The position numbers were made by a program, and so were the translations under genes. From Planctomycetaceae bacterium (GTDB taxonomy: Bacteria > Planctomycetota > Phycisphaerae > Phycisphaerales > SM1A02), in assembly GCA_947459855.1 (NCBI GenBank), contig CANHFL010000062.1:1-6681 (forward strand): 6,681 bases of DNA, in the 5' to 3' direction. Under the pieces are notes generated by a model. It was not told the DNA's origin. It was given only the letters and a program-made list of their open reading frames with translations, and searched no databases. Position 1 is the first letter of the stretch, and each line of letters begins with the position of its first letter. Positions 1-5,927 of the stretch are shown one piece after another.

Positions 1-2
1 AT

Positions 3-1121
3 GGGCCGCGCGAGGCACGGTTGCGCGCCGCCGTCACCGCGCTGCTGGTGCATCCCGGGTTCCTCTTCAGGGCCGAACCGGACCCAGCACCGCCGGCGCC
101 GCAACGTGCGCTCACGGGTCACGAGGTCGCGGCACGCCTCGCCGCGTTCCTCTGGTGCAGCGTGCCGGACGAGGCGCTGCTGGCCGCCGCCGCCGATGGA
201 AGGCTCGACCGTCCCGACGGGCTTCGCTCCGAGACGGAGCGCATGCTGGAGGACGCTCGTGGCTCCCGGCTCGCGGACCGCTTCGCCCCGCAGTGGCTGG
301 CGATCGACGCGATCGAGGAGCGATCGCCGGACCAGGCGCTCTTCCCGGGCGTGGACGAGGCCCTGCTCGGGTCGATGCGCGCCGAGTCCGTGCTCTTCTT
401 CGACGCGGTGCTGCGCGAACGCCGCCCCGCCGCCACGCTGCTCGATGCCGACTTCACGTTCGTGGACGAGCGGCTGGCGCACCACTACGGCCTGCCGGTG
501 CCGACCGGCGGGGGCATGCGGCGCGCCGCGGTGGATCCCGGGCGTGGCGGCGGTGTCCTGGCGCAGGCGGCGGTCCTGCTGGCCACCAGCAACCCCACAA
601 GAACATCGCCGGTGAAACGCGGCAAGTGGGTCCTCGACTCGCTCCTGGACAGCGCGCCGCCCCCACCGCCGCCAGGCACGCCGCAGCTGCCCGACACCGC
701 GGCCACCGCGGCCAGCGCGCGTTCGATGCGCGAACTCCTCGCCGCGCACCGCGCGGACCCCGCGTGCGCCGCGTGCCACCGGCGCATGGATGCGCTTGGC
801 TTCGCCTTCGAGGCGTGGGACCCCGTGGGACGCCACCGCGACCGCGTGGGTGGCCAGCCCGTCGACGACCGAGGCGAGCTGCCCGACGGGCGGACGATTG
901 CCGGCCTGGGCGCATTGCGGCTCGAGTTGGCGGCCAACCCGGACTTCCTGCGCAGCCTCGCGCGGCACCTGCTCACCTTCGCCACCGGCAAGGAGTGCGG
1001 CCCCGCCGAGGACGATCTGCTGGACCGGCTCTTGGAGCGGCTCGGTCCCACGCCTACGCTGCGGGACATGGTGATCGCCATCGCCGAGAGCCCGGCCATG
1101 CGGATGCGGGGTGCCAGGTGA
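3..1121 (+). CDS. DUF1592/DUF1588/DUF1585 (planctomycete-type cytochrome-associated) protein, 5'-truncated
   Basis: The reading frame is open to the left edge, so the true start lies outside the window. The first whole codon is at base 3, and 372 residues are visible. The visible part begins with 'TALLVHPGFLFR', typical of the region just before DUF1592. DUF1592 covers about residues 37-165 (L-T-x-x-E-x-A-x-R-L-x-x-F-L-W...). DUF1588 follows at about 183-285, with 'LATSNPTRTSPVKRGKWVL' and a heme-c-like C-A-A-C-H motif at residues 255-259 (bases 765-779), then R-R-M-D-x-L-G-F-A-F-E-x-W-D. DUF1585 closes the protein (about 296-369, ending 'IAIAESPAMRMR'). In this family the missing N-terminus usually carries a PSCyt1-type cytochrome c domain, DUF1587 and DUF1595. 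The proteins are probably exported, but their reaction is not established. The gene overlaps the next one by 4 bases, so the two are very likely co-translated. Confidence 0.93.
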   Translation, partial: GPREARLRAAVTALLVHPGFLFRAEPDPAPPAPQRALTGHEVAARLAAFLWCSVPDEALLAAAADGRLDRPDGLRSETERMLEDARGSRLADRFAPQWLAIDAIEERSPDQALFPGVDEALLGSMRAESVLFFDAVLRERRPAATLLDADFTFVDERLAHHYGLPVPTGGGMRRAAVDPGRGGGVLAQAAVLLATSNPTRTSPVKRGKWVLDSLLDSAPPPPPPGTPQLPDTAATAASARSMRELLAAHRADPACAACHRRMDALGFAFEAWDPVGRHRDRVGGQPVDDRGELPDGRTIAGLGALRLELAANPDFLRSLARHLLTFATGKECGPAEDDLLDRLLERLGPTPTLRDMVIAIAESPAMRMRGAR

Positions 1122-2476
1122 CCGCCGGCCCGCTGCATCGCCGCACGGTCCTGCGCGGCGCGGGTGCGGTGCTCGCGCTGCCCTTCCTCGAGGCGATGCT
1201 GCCGGGCCGCGGGCTGGTCACGCGCACCGCCGCCGCGGCCGCGCGCAGCGCCGCGCTGGCGGACGTGCCGGCCCGGATGGTCTTCGTGTTCGTCCCCAAC
1301 GGCGTCGAGCCGACGGCCTGGCCGGGATCGGCGCTCGACGCGCTGCAGCCGCACGCCGGCCACTTCACGCTGATGCGCGGCCTGGCCCACCGCAACGCGG
1401 CCGCGCTCGGCGACGGCCCCGGCGACCACGCACGCAGCGCCGCGTGCTTCCTCACCGGCGTGCACCCGAAGAAGACCTCCGGCGGCGACATCACTGCCGG
1501 CGTCAGCGTGGATCAGCTGGCCGCACGCAGGCTCGGCGGACGCACGCGCCTGGACAGCCTGGAACTGGGCGGCGAACCGACGATGCGCGCAGGTGACTGC
1601 GACTCGGGCTACAGCTGCGCGTACAGCGCGAACATCTCGTGGCGGGGCCCGCATACGCCCAGCGGGAAGGACCACGACCCGCGCCGCGCGTTCGAGCGTC
1701 TGTTCGCCGACGGCCCGTCCGGCGAGCAGGCCGACGCACGCGCCCGTCGCATGGCGCTCCGAACCAGCATCCTGGACGCGCTCGGCGGCCAGGCGAAGGC
1801 GCTGCAACAGGGCCTGGGCACCGACGACCGCCGCAAGCTGGATGAGTATCTCGAGGGCATTCGCGCGCTGGAGCGCCGCGTGCAGGCATCGGAGCTTGCG
1901 GCGGGCGCGGATGGCAGCGCGGCCGGAGCGCCGGACGACGCGCTCGACCGCGACCCGAAGGGATACGCCGAACGCATCGACCTGCTGGCGGACATCGCGG
2001 TGACGGCGATCGCACAGGACCGCACGCGCATCGTCACGCTGATGCTGGCGAACGAGGGCTCGAACCGCTCCTATGCGGATGTCGGGGTGCCGGACGGCCA
2101 CCACGAAGTGAGCCACCACGGGAACGACCCGGCGAAGAGCGCCAAGTTCGCGGCGATCAACCGCTGGCAGGCCGCACGCTTCGCACGCATGCTCGAGCGC
2201 CTGCGCGCGCGCCAGGAGGCCGGCGACACGCTGCTCGGCCGCACGCTGGTGCTGTACGGCGGCGCGATCGGCGACGGCAACCGCCACAACCACGACGACC
2301 TGCCGGTCATCCTGGCCGGCGGCCAGGCGCTGGGCGTCCGGCTGGGTGCCGAGCACGCCAGCCCGCCGGGTACGCCGCTCTGCAACCTCTTCGCGGGCAT
2401 GCTGGACACGGTCGGTGCGCCGGTCGACCGCTTCGGCGACAGCACCGCGGCGCTCACGCTGCGGACGAAGGCCTGA
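1118..2476 (+). CDS. DUF1552 family protein with Tat-type signal
   Basis: This protein of 452 residues starts at a GTG that overlaps the preceding TGA as GTGA. The start is chosen because the next residues form a short n-region followed by R-R-T-V-L-R-G and a hydrophobic stretch (residues 8-24, 'RRTVLRGAGAVLALPFLEA'). This is the usual beginning of DUF1552 proteins and looks like a twin-arginine export signal. Family landmarks follow in order: 'VFVPNGVEPTAWPG' (57-70), 'GDHARSAACFLTGVHPKKT' (102-120), 'SLELGGEPTMRAGDCDSGYS' (147-166), 'LDEYLEGIRALERRV' (241-255), 'VPDGHHEVSHHG' (324-335) and 'GDGNRHNHDDLPVILAGG' (385-402). The His/Asp-rich segments resemble metal ligands of the related DUF1501/alkaline-phosphatase-like proteins, but no activity is established. 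DUF1552 genes are habitually found directly after DUF1592-type genes, as here. The open frame extends far upstream of 1118, but that part is a shadow of the first gene. Confidence 0.93.
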   Translation: MTAGPLHRRTVLRGAGAVLALPFLEAMLPGRGLVTRTAAAAARSAALADVPARMVFVFVPNGVEPTAWPGSALDALQPHAGHFTLMRGLAHRNAAALGDGPGDHARSAACFLTGVHPKKTSGGDITAGVSVDQLAARRLGGRTRLDSLELGGEPTMRAGDCDSGYSCAYSANISWRGPHTPSGKDHDPRRAFERLFADGPSGEQADARARRMALRTSILDALGGQAKALQQGLGTDDRRKLDEYLEGIRALERRVQASELAAGADGSAAGAPDDALDRDPKGYAERIDLLADIAVTAIAQDRTRIVTLMLANEGSNRSYADVGVPDGHHEVSHHGNDPAKSAKFAAINRWQAARFARMLERLRARQEAGDTLLGRTLVLYGGAIGDGNRHNHDDLPVILAGGQALGVRLGAEHASPPGTPLCNLFAGMLDTVGAPVDRFGDSTAALTLRTKA

Positions 2477-2509
2477 TCCGCCGCAGAAAAGACCGAGAAG
2501 AACGGCGAA

Positions 2510-2571
2510 CCGGGGGCACCGGCCATCCTCCCCCGGATTCGGCATCCAGCCGCCCGAACCGGGCGAATCCG
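2510..2571 (+). promoter_or_regulatory. two overlapping, mutually exclusive inverted repeats before the CIA30-fasciclin gene
   Basis: In the 102-base gap before the CIA30-fasciclin gene, CCGGGGG (2510-2516) pairs with CCCCCGG (2530-2536), giving a perfect 7-bp stem with a 13-base loop. Separately, CGGATTCG (2534-2541) pairs with CGAATCCG (2564-2571), a perfect 8-bp stem with a 22-base loop. The two share bases 2534-2536, so both cannot form fully at once. The second arm ends 7 bases before the ATG at 2579, where a Shine-Dalgarno would lie, and no clear purine-rich Shine-Dalgarno is visible there. No T-run follows the first hairpin, so it is not a canonical intrinsic terminator. A regulatory role is inference; chance pairing in GC-rich DNA is the alternative. 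Confidence 0.35.
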
Positions 2572-2578
2572 CGATGCC

Positions 2579-4291
2579 ATGCAACCGCTTTCCCTGACCT
2601 GCTCGACCCTCCTCGCTGCCCTTTTCGCGTGCACCCCCTGCACGGCCGCACCCGATGCGAACCTGGAGTTCGACAACGGCACCACGGGCTGGCAGACCGT
2701 CCTGGATGGCGTGATGGGCGGGCTGTCGACCGGGCGGATCGCGGAGGGCGAAGGCGGCACGCTGCGCTTCTCGGGCGAACTCTCGCTCGAGAACAACGGT
2801 GGCTTCTCGCAGATCCGCACGTCGGTCCCCGAGGGAACGTTCGCGGGGACGACCGGCCTCCTGCTCCGCGTGAAGGGCGACGGGCGCACCTACCAGTGCG
2901 ACATCCGCTCGTCGCGCCTGCGCGTCATGGCAGGCGGCTACCAGAGCACCTTCCGGACGAAGGCCGGCGAGTGGGTCGAGGTCGCGGTTCCCTTCGACCA
3001 GTGCGTCGCGAACAACTTCGGCCAACGCATGCGGAACGCACCCGCGCTCGACCCCGCCTCCATCGAGTCGGTGGGGATCACCCTCGCCGACAAGAAGGAG
3101 GGGCCGTTCGCGATCGAGGTCGACTGGATCCGCCCGATCGGCAAGCCGGCGGCGGGCCAGCCGTCCGCGGGATCGCTCGCATCGGTGGCCACGAAGGCGA
3201 ACCTCACGACGCTGCTCGCACTGGTGAAGGCGGCCGAGATCGAGTTCCCGAAGGACGCGAAGCTCACGGTCTTCGCGCCCACCAACGAGGCGTTCGCCAA
3301 GCTGCCGAAGGCGCAGGTCGAGTTCCTGACGAGCGAGAAGGGCAAGTCGACGCTCCAGCTGATCCTGAAGCACCACGTCGTCGCGCAGTCGCTGGAGAGT
3401 GCCGCACTGCTCGACCGCCGACGCGTGAAGGCGCTGTCCGGGCAGTCGCTGGAGGTCGATCCCGGCGCGCTGACGGTCGACGGCGCGCGCCTGGTGGCCG
3501 CCGACGTCGCCTTCGACGGCGGGCTGGTGCACGTGATCGATGCCGTGATGCTGCCTGAACTCCGGAGCATCGAGGAGATCGTCGCCGCGGACGAGCGCTT
3601 CGCCACGCTGCGGGCGGCCATCGACGCCGCGGGCCTCGGACCGCAGCTCGGCAAGCGGAACCCCGGGCCGTGGACGCTGCTTGCGCCCTCCAACGAGGCG
3701 TTCGCGGCCGTCCCCGCCGATGCGCTGAAGGCACTCCTCCAGGATCGGCCCGCGCTCACGGCGGTGCTCGCGGCGCATGTCCTGCCGACGGCGATCCGGC
3801 GCGAGGAGATGCTCTCGCAGGGCTCGGCCCGCACGCTCATGGGCGACGGCACCGTGTCCTTCGCGCTCGATTCCGGGGCCATCACGGTCGCCGGCGCACG
3901 CATCGAGGTCGCGGACATCGAGGCGTCGAACGGAATCATCCACGTCATCGACCGAGTGCTTCCCGCCCAGGCCGCAGCGACCGCGACGGCCGCCGCCTCG
4001 CCGCAGCGGGCACGGCAGGCCGCCGCGATCCTCGAGCTGGCGATCGAACGCGGCGTGCCGCGCTTCAACGCGGGCGATGTCTCGTCGTGCGCCGCGCTCT
4101 ACGAACTGGCGGTCGCTTCGGTGGTGCTCCTGGGGGCGGATGCCATCGACCCGGGCACCAAGGCCGACCTCGCCGAGGCGATGGGGCGCGCATCGGAACA
4201 CCAGGACACGGCCGAGCGGGCGTGGATCTACCGCCGCGCGATGGACCGTGCGCTGGACCAGATGCGTGGGTCGACGAAGGCGTCGGGCTGA
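2579..4291 (+). CDS. secreted CIA30 - fasciclin - fasciclin protein with helical C-terminal module
   Basis: This protein has 570 residues. An N-terminal hydrophobic stretch ending 'CTAAPDA' (about 1-24) looks like a signal peptide, although its n-region lacks Arg or Lys. A CIA30-like beta domain (complex I intermediate-associated protein 30/NDUFAF1 family) spans about 27-187. It shows D-G-V-M-G-G-L-S-T-G (43-52), 'FSGELSLENNGGFSQIR' (64-80) and 'PFAIEVDWI' (176-184). Two FAS1 domains follow. The first, about 199-327, has 'LTVFAPTNEAFAKLP' and 'GLVHVIDAVMLP'. The second, about 330-463, has 'WTLLAPSNEAFAAVP' and 'GIIHVIDRVLP'. An Ala-rich linker leads to a helical module (about 475-564) with 'AIERGVPRFNAGD' and 'CAALYELA'. 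FAS1 domains usually act in adhesion or surface binding; a role outside the cytoplasm is inferred. The ATG at 2579 is the only plausible start in frame after the upstream stop, but its Shine-Dalgarno is poor. It could be read through from the DUF1552 gene. Confidence 0.9.
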   Translation: MQPLSLTCSTLLAALFACTPCTAAPDANLEFDNGTTGWQTVLDGVMGGLSTGRIAEGEGGTLRFSGELSLENNGGFSQIRTSVPEGTFAGTTGLLLRVKGDGRTYQCDIRSSRLRVMAGGYQSTFRTKAGEWVEVAVPFDQCVANNFGQRMRNAPALDPASIESVGITLADKKEGPFAIEVDWIRPIGKPAAGQPSAGSLASVATKANLTTLLALVKAAEIEFPKDAKLTVFAPTNEAFAKLPKAQVEFLTSEKGKSTLQLILKHHVVAQSLESAALLDRRRVKALSGQSLEVDPGALTVDGARLVAADVAFDGGLVHVIDAVMLPELRSIEEIVAADERFATLRAAIDAAGLGPQLGKRNPGPWTLLAPSNEAFAAVPADALKALLQDRPALTAVLAAHVLPTAIRREEMLSQGSARTLMGDGTVSFALDSGAITVAGARIEVADIEASNGIIHVIDRVLPAQAAATATAAASPQRARQAAAILELAIERGVPRFNAGDVSSCAALYELAVASVVLLGADAIDPGTKADLAEAMGRASEHQDTAERAWIYRRAMDRALDQMRGSTKASG

Positions 4292-4346
4292 ACGATGGCC
4301 TGCGCGACGCCGGCCGCGACCGGGCGCTCCTCAAGCGGACGGCGTT

Positions 4347-4361
4347 GCACGCACGGCGTGC
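4347..4361. terminator. possible weak bidirectional terminator hairpin between convergent genes
   Basis: GCACGC (4347-4352) and GCGTGC (4356-4361) form a perfect 6-bp stem with a 3-base loop. The hairpin lies in the 86-base gap between the end of the CIA30-fasciclin gene and the end of the convergent PEP-CTERM gene. Only two T residues follow on the plus strand and two A's flank the other side, so it lacks the U-tract of a canonical intrinsic terminator. The position supports the call more than the sequence does. Nothing else recognisable lies in 4292-4377. Confidence 0.3.
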
Positions 4362-4377
4362 TTCCGGGTGCGGGCAC

Positions 4378-4449
4378 TCACCGCCGCCGACGCCCGCGCC
4401 CGGCCATGCCGGCCAGCCCGATCAGCGCCACCGCGCCCGGTGCGGGCAC
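4378..4449 (-). repeat. 72-bp sorting-tail repeat, copy 2 (partner 5040-5111)
   Basis: These 72 bases, from the stop codon back to the Val of V-P-A-P-G, match 5040-5111 at 65 of 72 positions. Similarity ends abruptly at the Val codon on one side and at the stop on the other, so it covers exactly the sorting tail. It lies inside the coding region of the downstream PEP-CTERM gene. Confidence 0.85.
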
Positions 4450-4989
4450 CGCGACGGTGGTCACCGACAGGTAGCCCGGCAACTGGCGCGTCGACTCTAT
4501 CCCGTTGGACCACATGCCCAGGGGCGAGTACGGCGGCGGAAAGCCGTTCAGGTAGCTGTAGATGTTAAACGCCGGGCCCGTCGCGGCAGTGAGGGCCGAT
4601 CCGGTCAGCATGTTGTCGAACTCGCCGGCGGTCATCGTGTCGAGGTCGAACCGGAACATCAGGTCCGACAGCGTCCGCCCGACGCCACCGATCGACTGCG
4701 CCCCACCCGACACGATGGCCGTGTCGACGTAGAAGGCCGTGCCATTCGCGCCATTGATGAGGCTGATGCTCCAATCCGCAAGGTCGCCCTCCTGCACCGT
4801 GCCAGACGTCCTGCTGGTGGACCAGTTCGCGACCACCTGGGTGATCTGCGCGCCGGTGGCCGCGTACGGGGTCGTCAGGACGTAGGTGGTGCGGTAGACG
4901 CCGGCCTCGGCTGCACCGGCACCCGCGATCGCGAGGGTGAACGAGGCGAGGGACAGGCGACGGATGAAGGGAGCGGTGGATGCCGACAT
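4378..4989 (-). CDS. PEP-CTERM-like sorting domain protein, unknown function (downstream paralogue of the tail)
   Basis: This protein has 203 residues. The start at 4989 is chosen over far-upstream starts in the same frame because it has a Shine-Dalgarno (GTGGAG) 8 bases away and begins a good signal peptide. The n-region carries I-R-R (residues 9-11), followed by a hydrophobic core and a likely A-E-A cleavage site after residue 29. The mature part is beta-rich with no recognised domain; it includes 'EGDLADWSISLINGANGTAF' (67-86), a pattern reminiscent of other PEP-CTERM exported proteins. The C-terminus (181-203) is V-P-A-P-G-A, a hydrophobic helix (A-V-A-L-I-G-L-A-G-M-A-G), then R-G-R-R-R-R. 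This is the tripartite layout recognised by exosortase-type enzymes, with PAP in place of the classical PEP. It lies 50 bases after the other PEP-CTERM gene and is probably in the same transcript. Expected location is the cell surface; its function is unknown. Confidence 0.88.
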   Translation of the reverse strand: MSASTAPFIRRLSLASFTLAIAGAGAAEAGVYRTTYVLTTPYAATGAQITQVVANWSTSRTSGTVQEGDLADWSISLINGANGTAFYVDTAIVSGGAQSIGGVGRTLSDLMFRFDLDTMTAGEFDNMLTGSALTAATGPAFNIYSYLNGFPPPYSPLGMWSNGIESTRQLPGYLSVTTVAVPAPGAVALIGLAGMAGRGRRRR

Positions 4990-4997
4990 GTGCGAAA

Positions 4998-5003
4998 CTC
5001 CAC
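4998..5003 (-). promoter_or_regulatory. ribosome binding site of the downstream PEP-CTERM gene
   Basis: GTGGAG on the minus strand lies 8 bases upstream of the ATG at 4989 and decides that start. Just upstream is a short direct repeat, TGAAAGG on the plus strand at 5004-5010 and 5013-5019. It has no known role. The 50-base gap between the two PEP-CTERM genes holds no obvious terminator. Confidence 0.65.
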
Positions 5004-5039
5004 TGAAAGGGGTGAAAGGAAGGACTCCGCCCGGACGAT

Positions 5040-5111
5040 TCAACGCCGCCGACGACCGCGCCCGGCCAGGCCGGCCAGGCCGAGCAGCGCCACCGCGCCC
5101 GGCGCCGGCAC
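5040..5111 (-). repeat. 72-bp sorting-tail repeat, copy 1 (partner 4378-4449)
   Basis: This is the coding sequence of the last 23 residues plus the stop. It differs from the copy in the following gene at 7 of 72 bases. The resulting residue changes are only Leu/Ile and Leu/Met in the hydrophobic helix; the other differences are synonymous. The flanking bases do not align. Confidence 0.85.
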
Positions 5112-5816
5112 GAGCGTCCCGTACCACGATCCGTTGAACACCGCGGTGCTGTGCGCCGACAGCGAGAACGTCATCAGGTACCCGATGGTGTGCACGTTCG
5201 GCCCGTTGGGGATCGCGCCGTAGTAGTTGCTCGCCGAGGGCCCGAGGAACGAGGCCGTGGTCGTGCTGGCGACCGACGGGTTGTTGTTCGAGACGCCGAT
5301 GCCGTTGATCTGGCCCTGGAGCATCGACGGCGTCAGGCCCGTCAGCGACGCGACCCCGCCCTGGTTCGAGCTCAGGACGCCCGAGAGGTTCGTCAGCCAG
5401 TAGAGAAAGCCGCCGTCCGTCGGCGCCTGCACCGGCGACGCGAACGACACCTGGATCTGGAAGACCCGCGTGGTGTCGCCGGTGTTGCCGACGGCGAAGT
5501 TCGTGGTGATCGAGGGGCTGTTCGGCACCTGGGTCGTGTCGGTGCCCGTCAGGTTCCAGTTGACGTACCAGCTGCTGCCCGCGGGCGAGACGATCGAGCC
5601 GTCGTAGACGTACGCGCCCGACCCCGGGATCTGGAAGCCCGAGGTGGACGTGACGCTCTGCGGCGCGTCGCCCGCGACGGTGACGCCGACGGTGAGCTGC
5701 GGCGACACGTAGCCCGCCGACGCGGACCGCGCGCACAGCGTGACCGCTGCGGCGGTGAGCGCAGCGACGGGGAGCGTGGTGGCATGCAGGCGCGAGACGG
5801 AAGGCGCGAAGGTCAC
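5040..5816 (-). CDS. PEP-CTERM-like sorting domain protein, unknown function (upstream of the pair)
   Basis: This protein has 258 residues and starts at a GTG (5816-5814) preceded by a strong Shine-Dalgarno, GAGGAG, at 6-base spacing. An ATG 60 bases further upstream in frame would add an Arg-rich stretch before the signal peptide and has no such support. The signal peptide is about residues 1-34, with A-S-A before the mature 'GYVSPQ'. The body is rich in Ser, Thr, Asn and Gly and probably all-beta. The segment 'WYVNWNLTGTD' to 'GNTGDTTRVFQIQVSFASP' (83-128) resembles a theme seen in Phycisphaerae PEP-CTERM proteins; that is from memory and not searched. The tail (236-258) is V-P-A-P-G-A, a Leu/Ala/Gly helix and R-G-R-R-R-R, almost identical to that of the next gene. 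A surface protein processed by an exosortase-like enzyme is likely; no enzymatic motif is seen. Confidence 0.9.
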   Translation of the reverse strand: MTFAPSVSRLHATTLPVAALTAAAVTLCARSASAGYVSPQLTVGVTVAGDAPQSVTSTSGFQIPGSGAYVYDGSIVSPAGSSWYVNWNLTGTDTTQVPNSPSITTNFAVGNTGDTTRVFQIQVSFASPVQAPTDGGFLYWLTNLSGVLSSNQGGVASLTGLTPSMLQGQINGIGVSNNNPSVASTTTASFLGPSASNYYGAIPNGPNVHTIGYLMTFSLSAHSTAVFNGSWYGTLVPAPGAVALLGLAGLAGRGRRRR

Positions 5817-5822
5817 AGAAGG

Positions 5823-5828
5823 CTCCTC
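5823..5828 (-). promoter_or_regulatory. strong ribosome binding site (GAGGAG) fixing the GTG start at 5816
   Basis: GAGGAG on the minus strand lies 6 bases upstream of the GTG at 5816. Its first base (5828), with the adjoining base 5827, also falls in the closing pairs of the 5827-5843 hairpin. Folding of that hairpin could therefore affect access to the site; this consequence is inference. Confidence 0.75.
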
Positions 5829-5843
5829 GGGCACACAGCCCGA
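5827..5843 (-). promoter_or_regulatory. leader hairpin 1, UGUGU loop, abutting the ribosome binding site
   Basis: On the plus strand TCGGGC (5827-5832) and GCCCGA (5838-5843) flank ACACA, giving a perfect 6-bp stem. In the minus-strand RNA the loop is UGUGU. It shares loop and top three pairs with the hairpin at 5928-5944, and the lower stem differs by paired changes. It could be an RNA element controlling translation of the PEP-CTERM gene or a DNA operator dyad; neither is demonstrated. Confidence 0.45.
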
Positions 5844-5849
5844 CCGAAG

Positions 5850-5868
5850 CCGCTCGCGGCGCGAGCGG
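5850..5868. repeat. 19-bp perfect palindrome in the leader of the PEP-CTERM gene
   Basis: CCGCTCGCGGCGCGAGCGG consists of 9-base arms around a single central base (5859), or an 8-bp RNA stem with a 3-base loop. It lies about 21 bases upstream of the Shine-Dalgarno of the gene starting at 5816. No T-run follows on either strand, so a canonical intrinsic terminator is unlikely. An operator or a stable leader stem is possible. Confidence 0.45.
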
Positions 5869-5927
5869 ACGGACAACCCGCCGAGGTCTGTCGGCGTCAG
5901 CCCTGATCCTGTGGGGGCCCTCCGGGA

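Noticed and set aside
155..1117. Upstream extension of the DUF1552 frame through the first gene
   Set aside because: The translation is a Pro/Arg/Gly-rich shadow of the DUF1592-type gene. The DUF1552 homology and Arg-Arg signal begin right after the GTG at 1118.
2579..2650. Lipoprotein signal in the CIA30-fasciclin protein (L-F-A-C around residue 18)
   Set aside because: Phe at the -2 position is atypical, there is no positive n-region, and a second Cys follows at 21. An ordinary signal peptide fits at least as well, so no lipoprotein call is made.
485..4201. 1238-codon open frame on the minus strand, antisense to three genes
   Set aside because: It is Arg/Gly/Ala-rich, matches no family and mirrors genes with strong domain matches. 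Long antisense frames are expected in DNA with this GC content because stop codons are rare.
5004..5019. Short tandem TGAAAGG repeat between the PEP-CTERM genes
   Set aside because: Two 7-base copies are easily due to chance and there is no further evidence of function. Mentioned only in the ribosome-binding-site entry.
3670..5223. 517-codon plus-strand frame crossing the convergent boundary
   Set aside because: It overlaps the fasciclin gene out of frame and the PEP-CTERM genes antisense, and shows no recognisable domain.
5151..5906. 251-codon plus-strand frame antisense to the upstream PEP-CTERM gene
   Set aside because: It is almost entirely Arg/Asp/Val/Ala, the typical reverse-complement shadow, without signal or domain.
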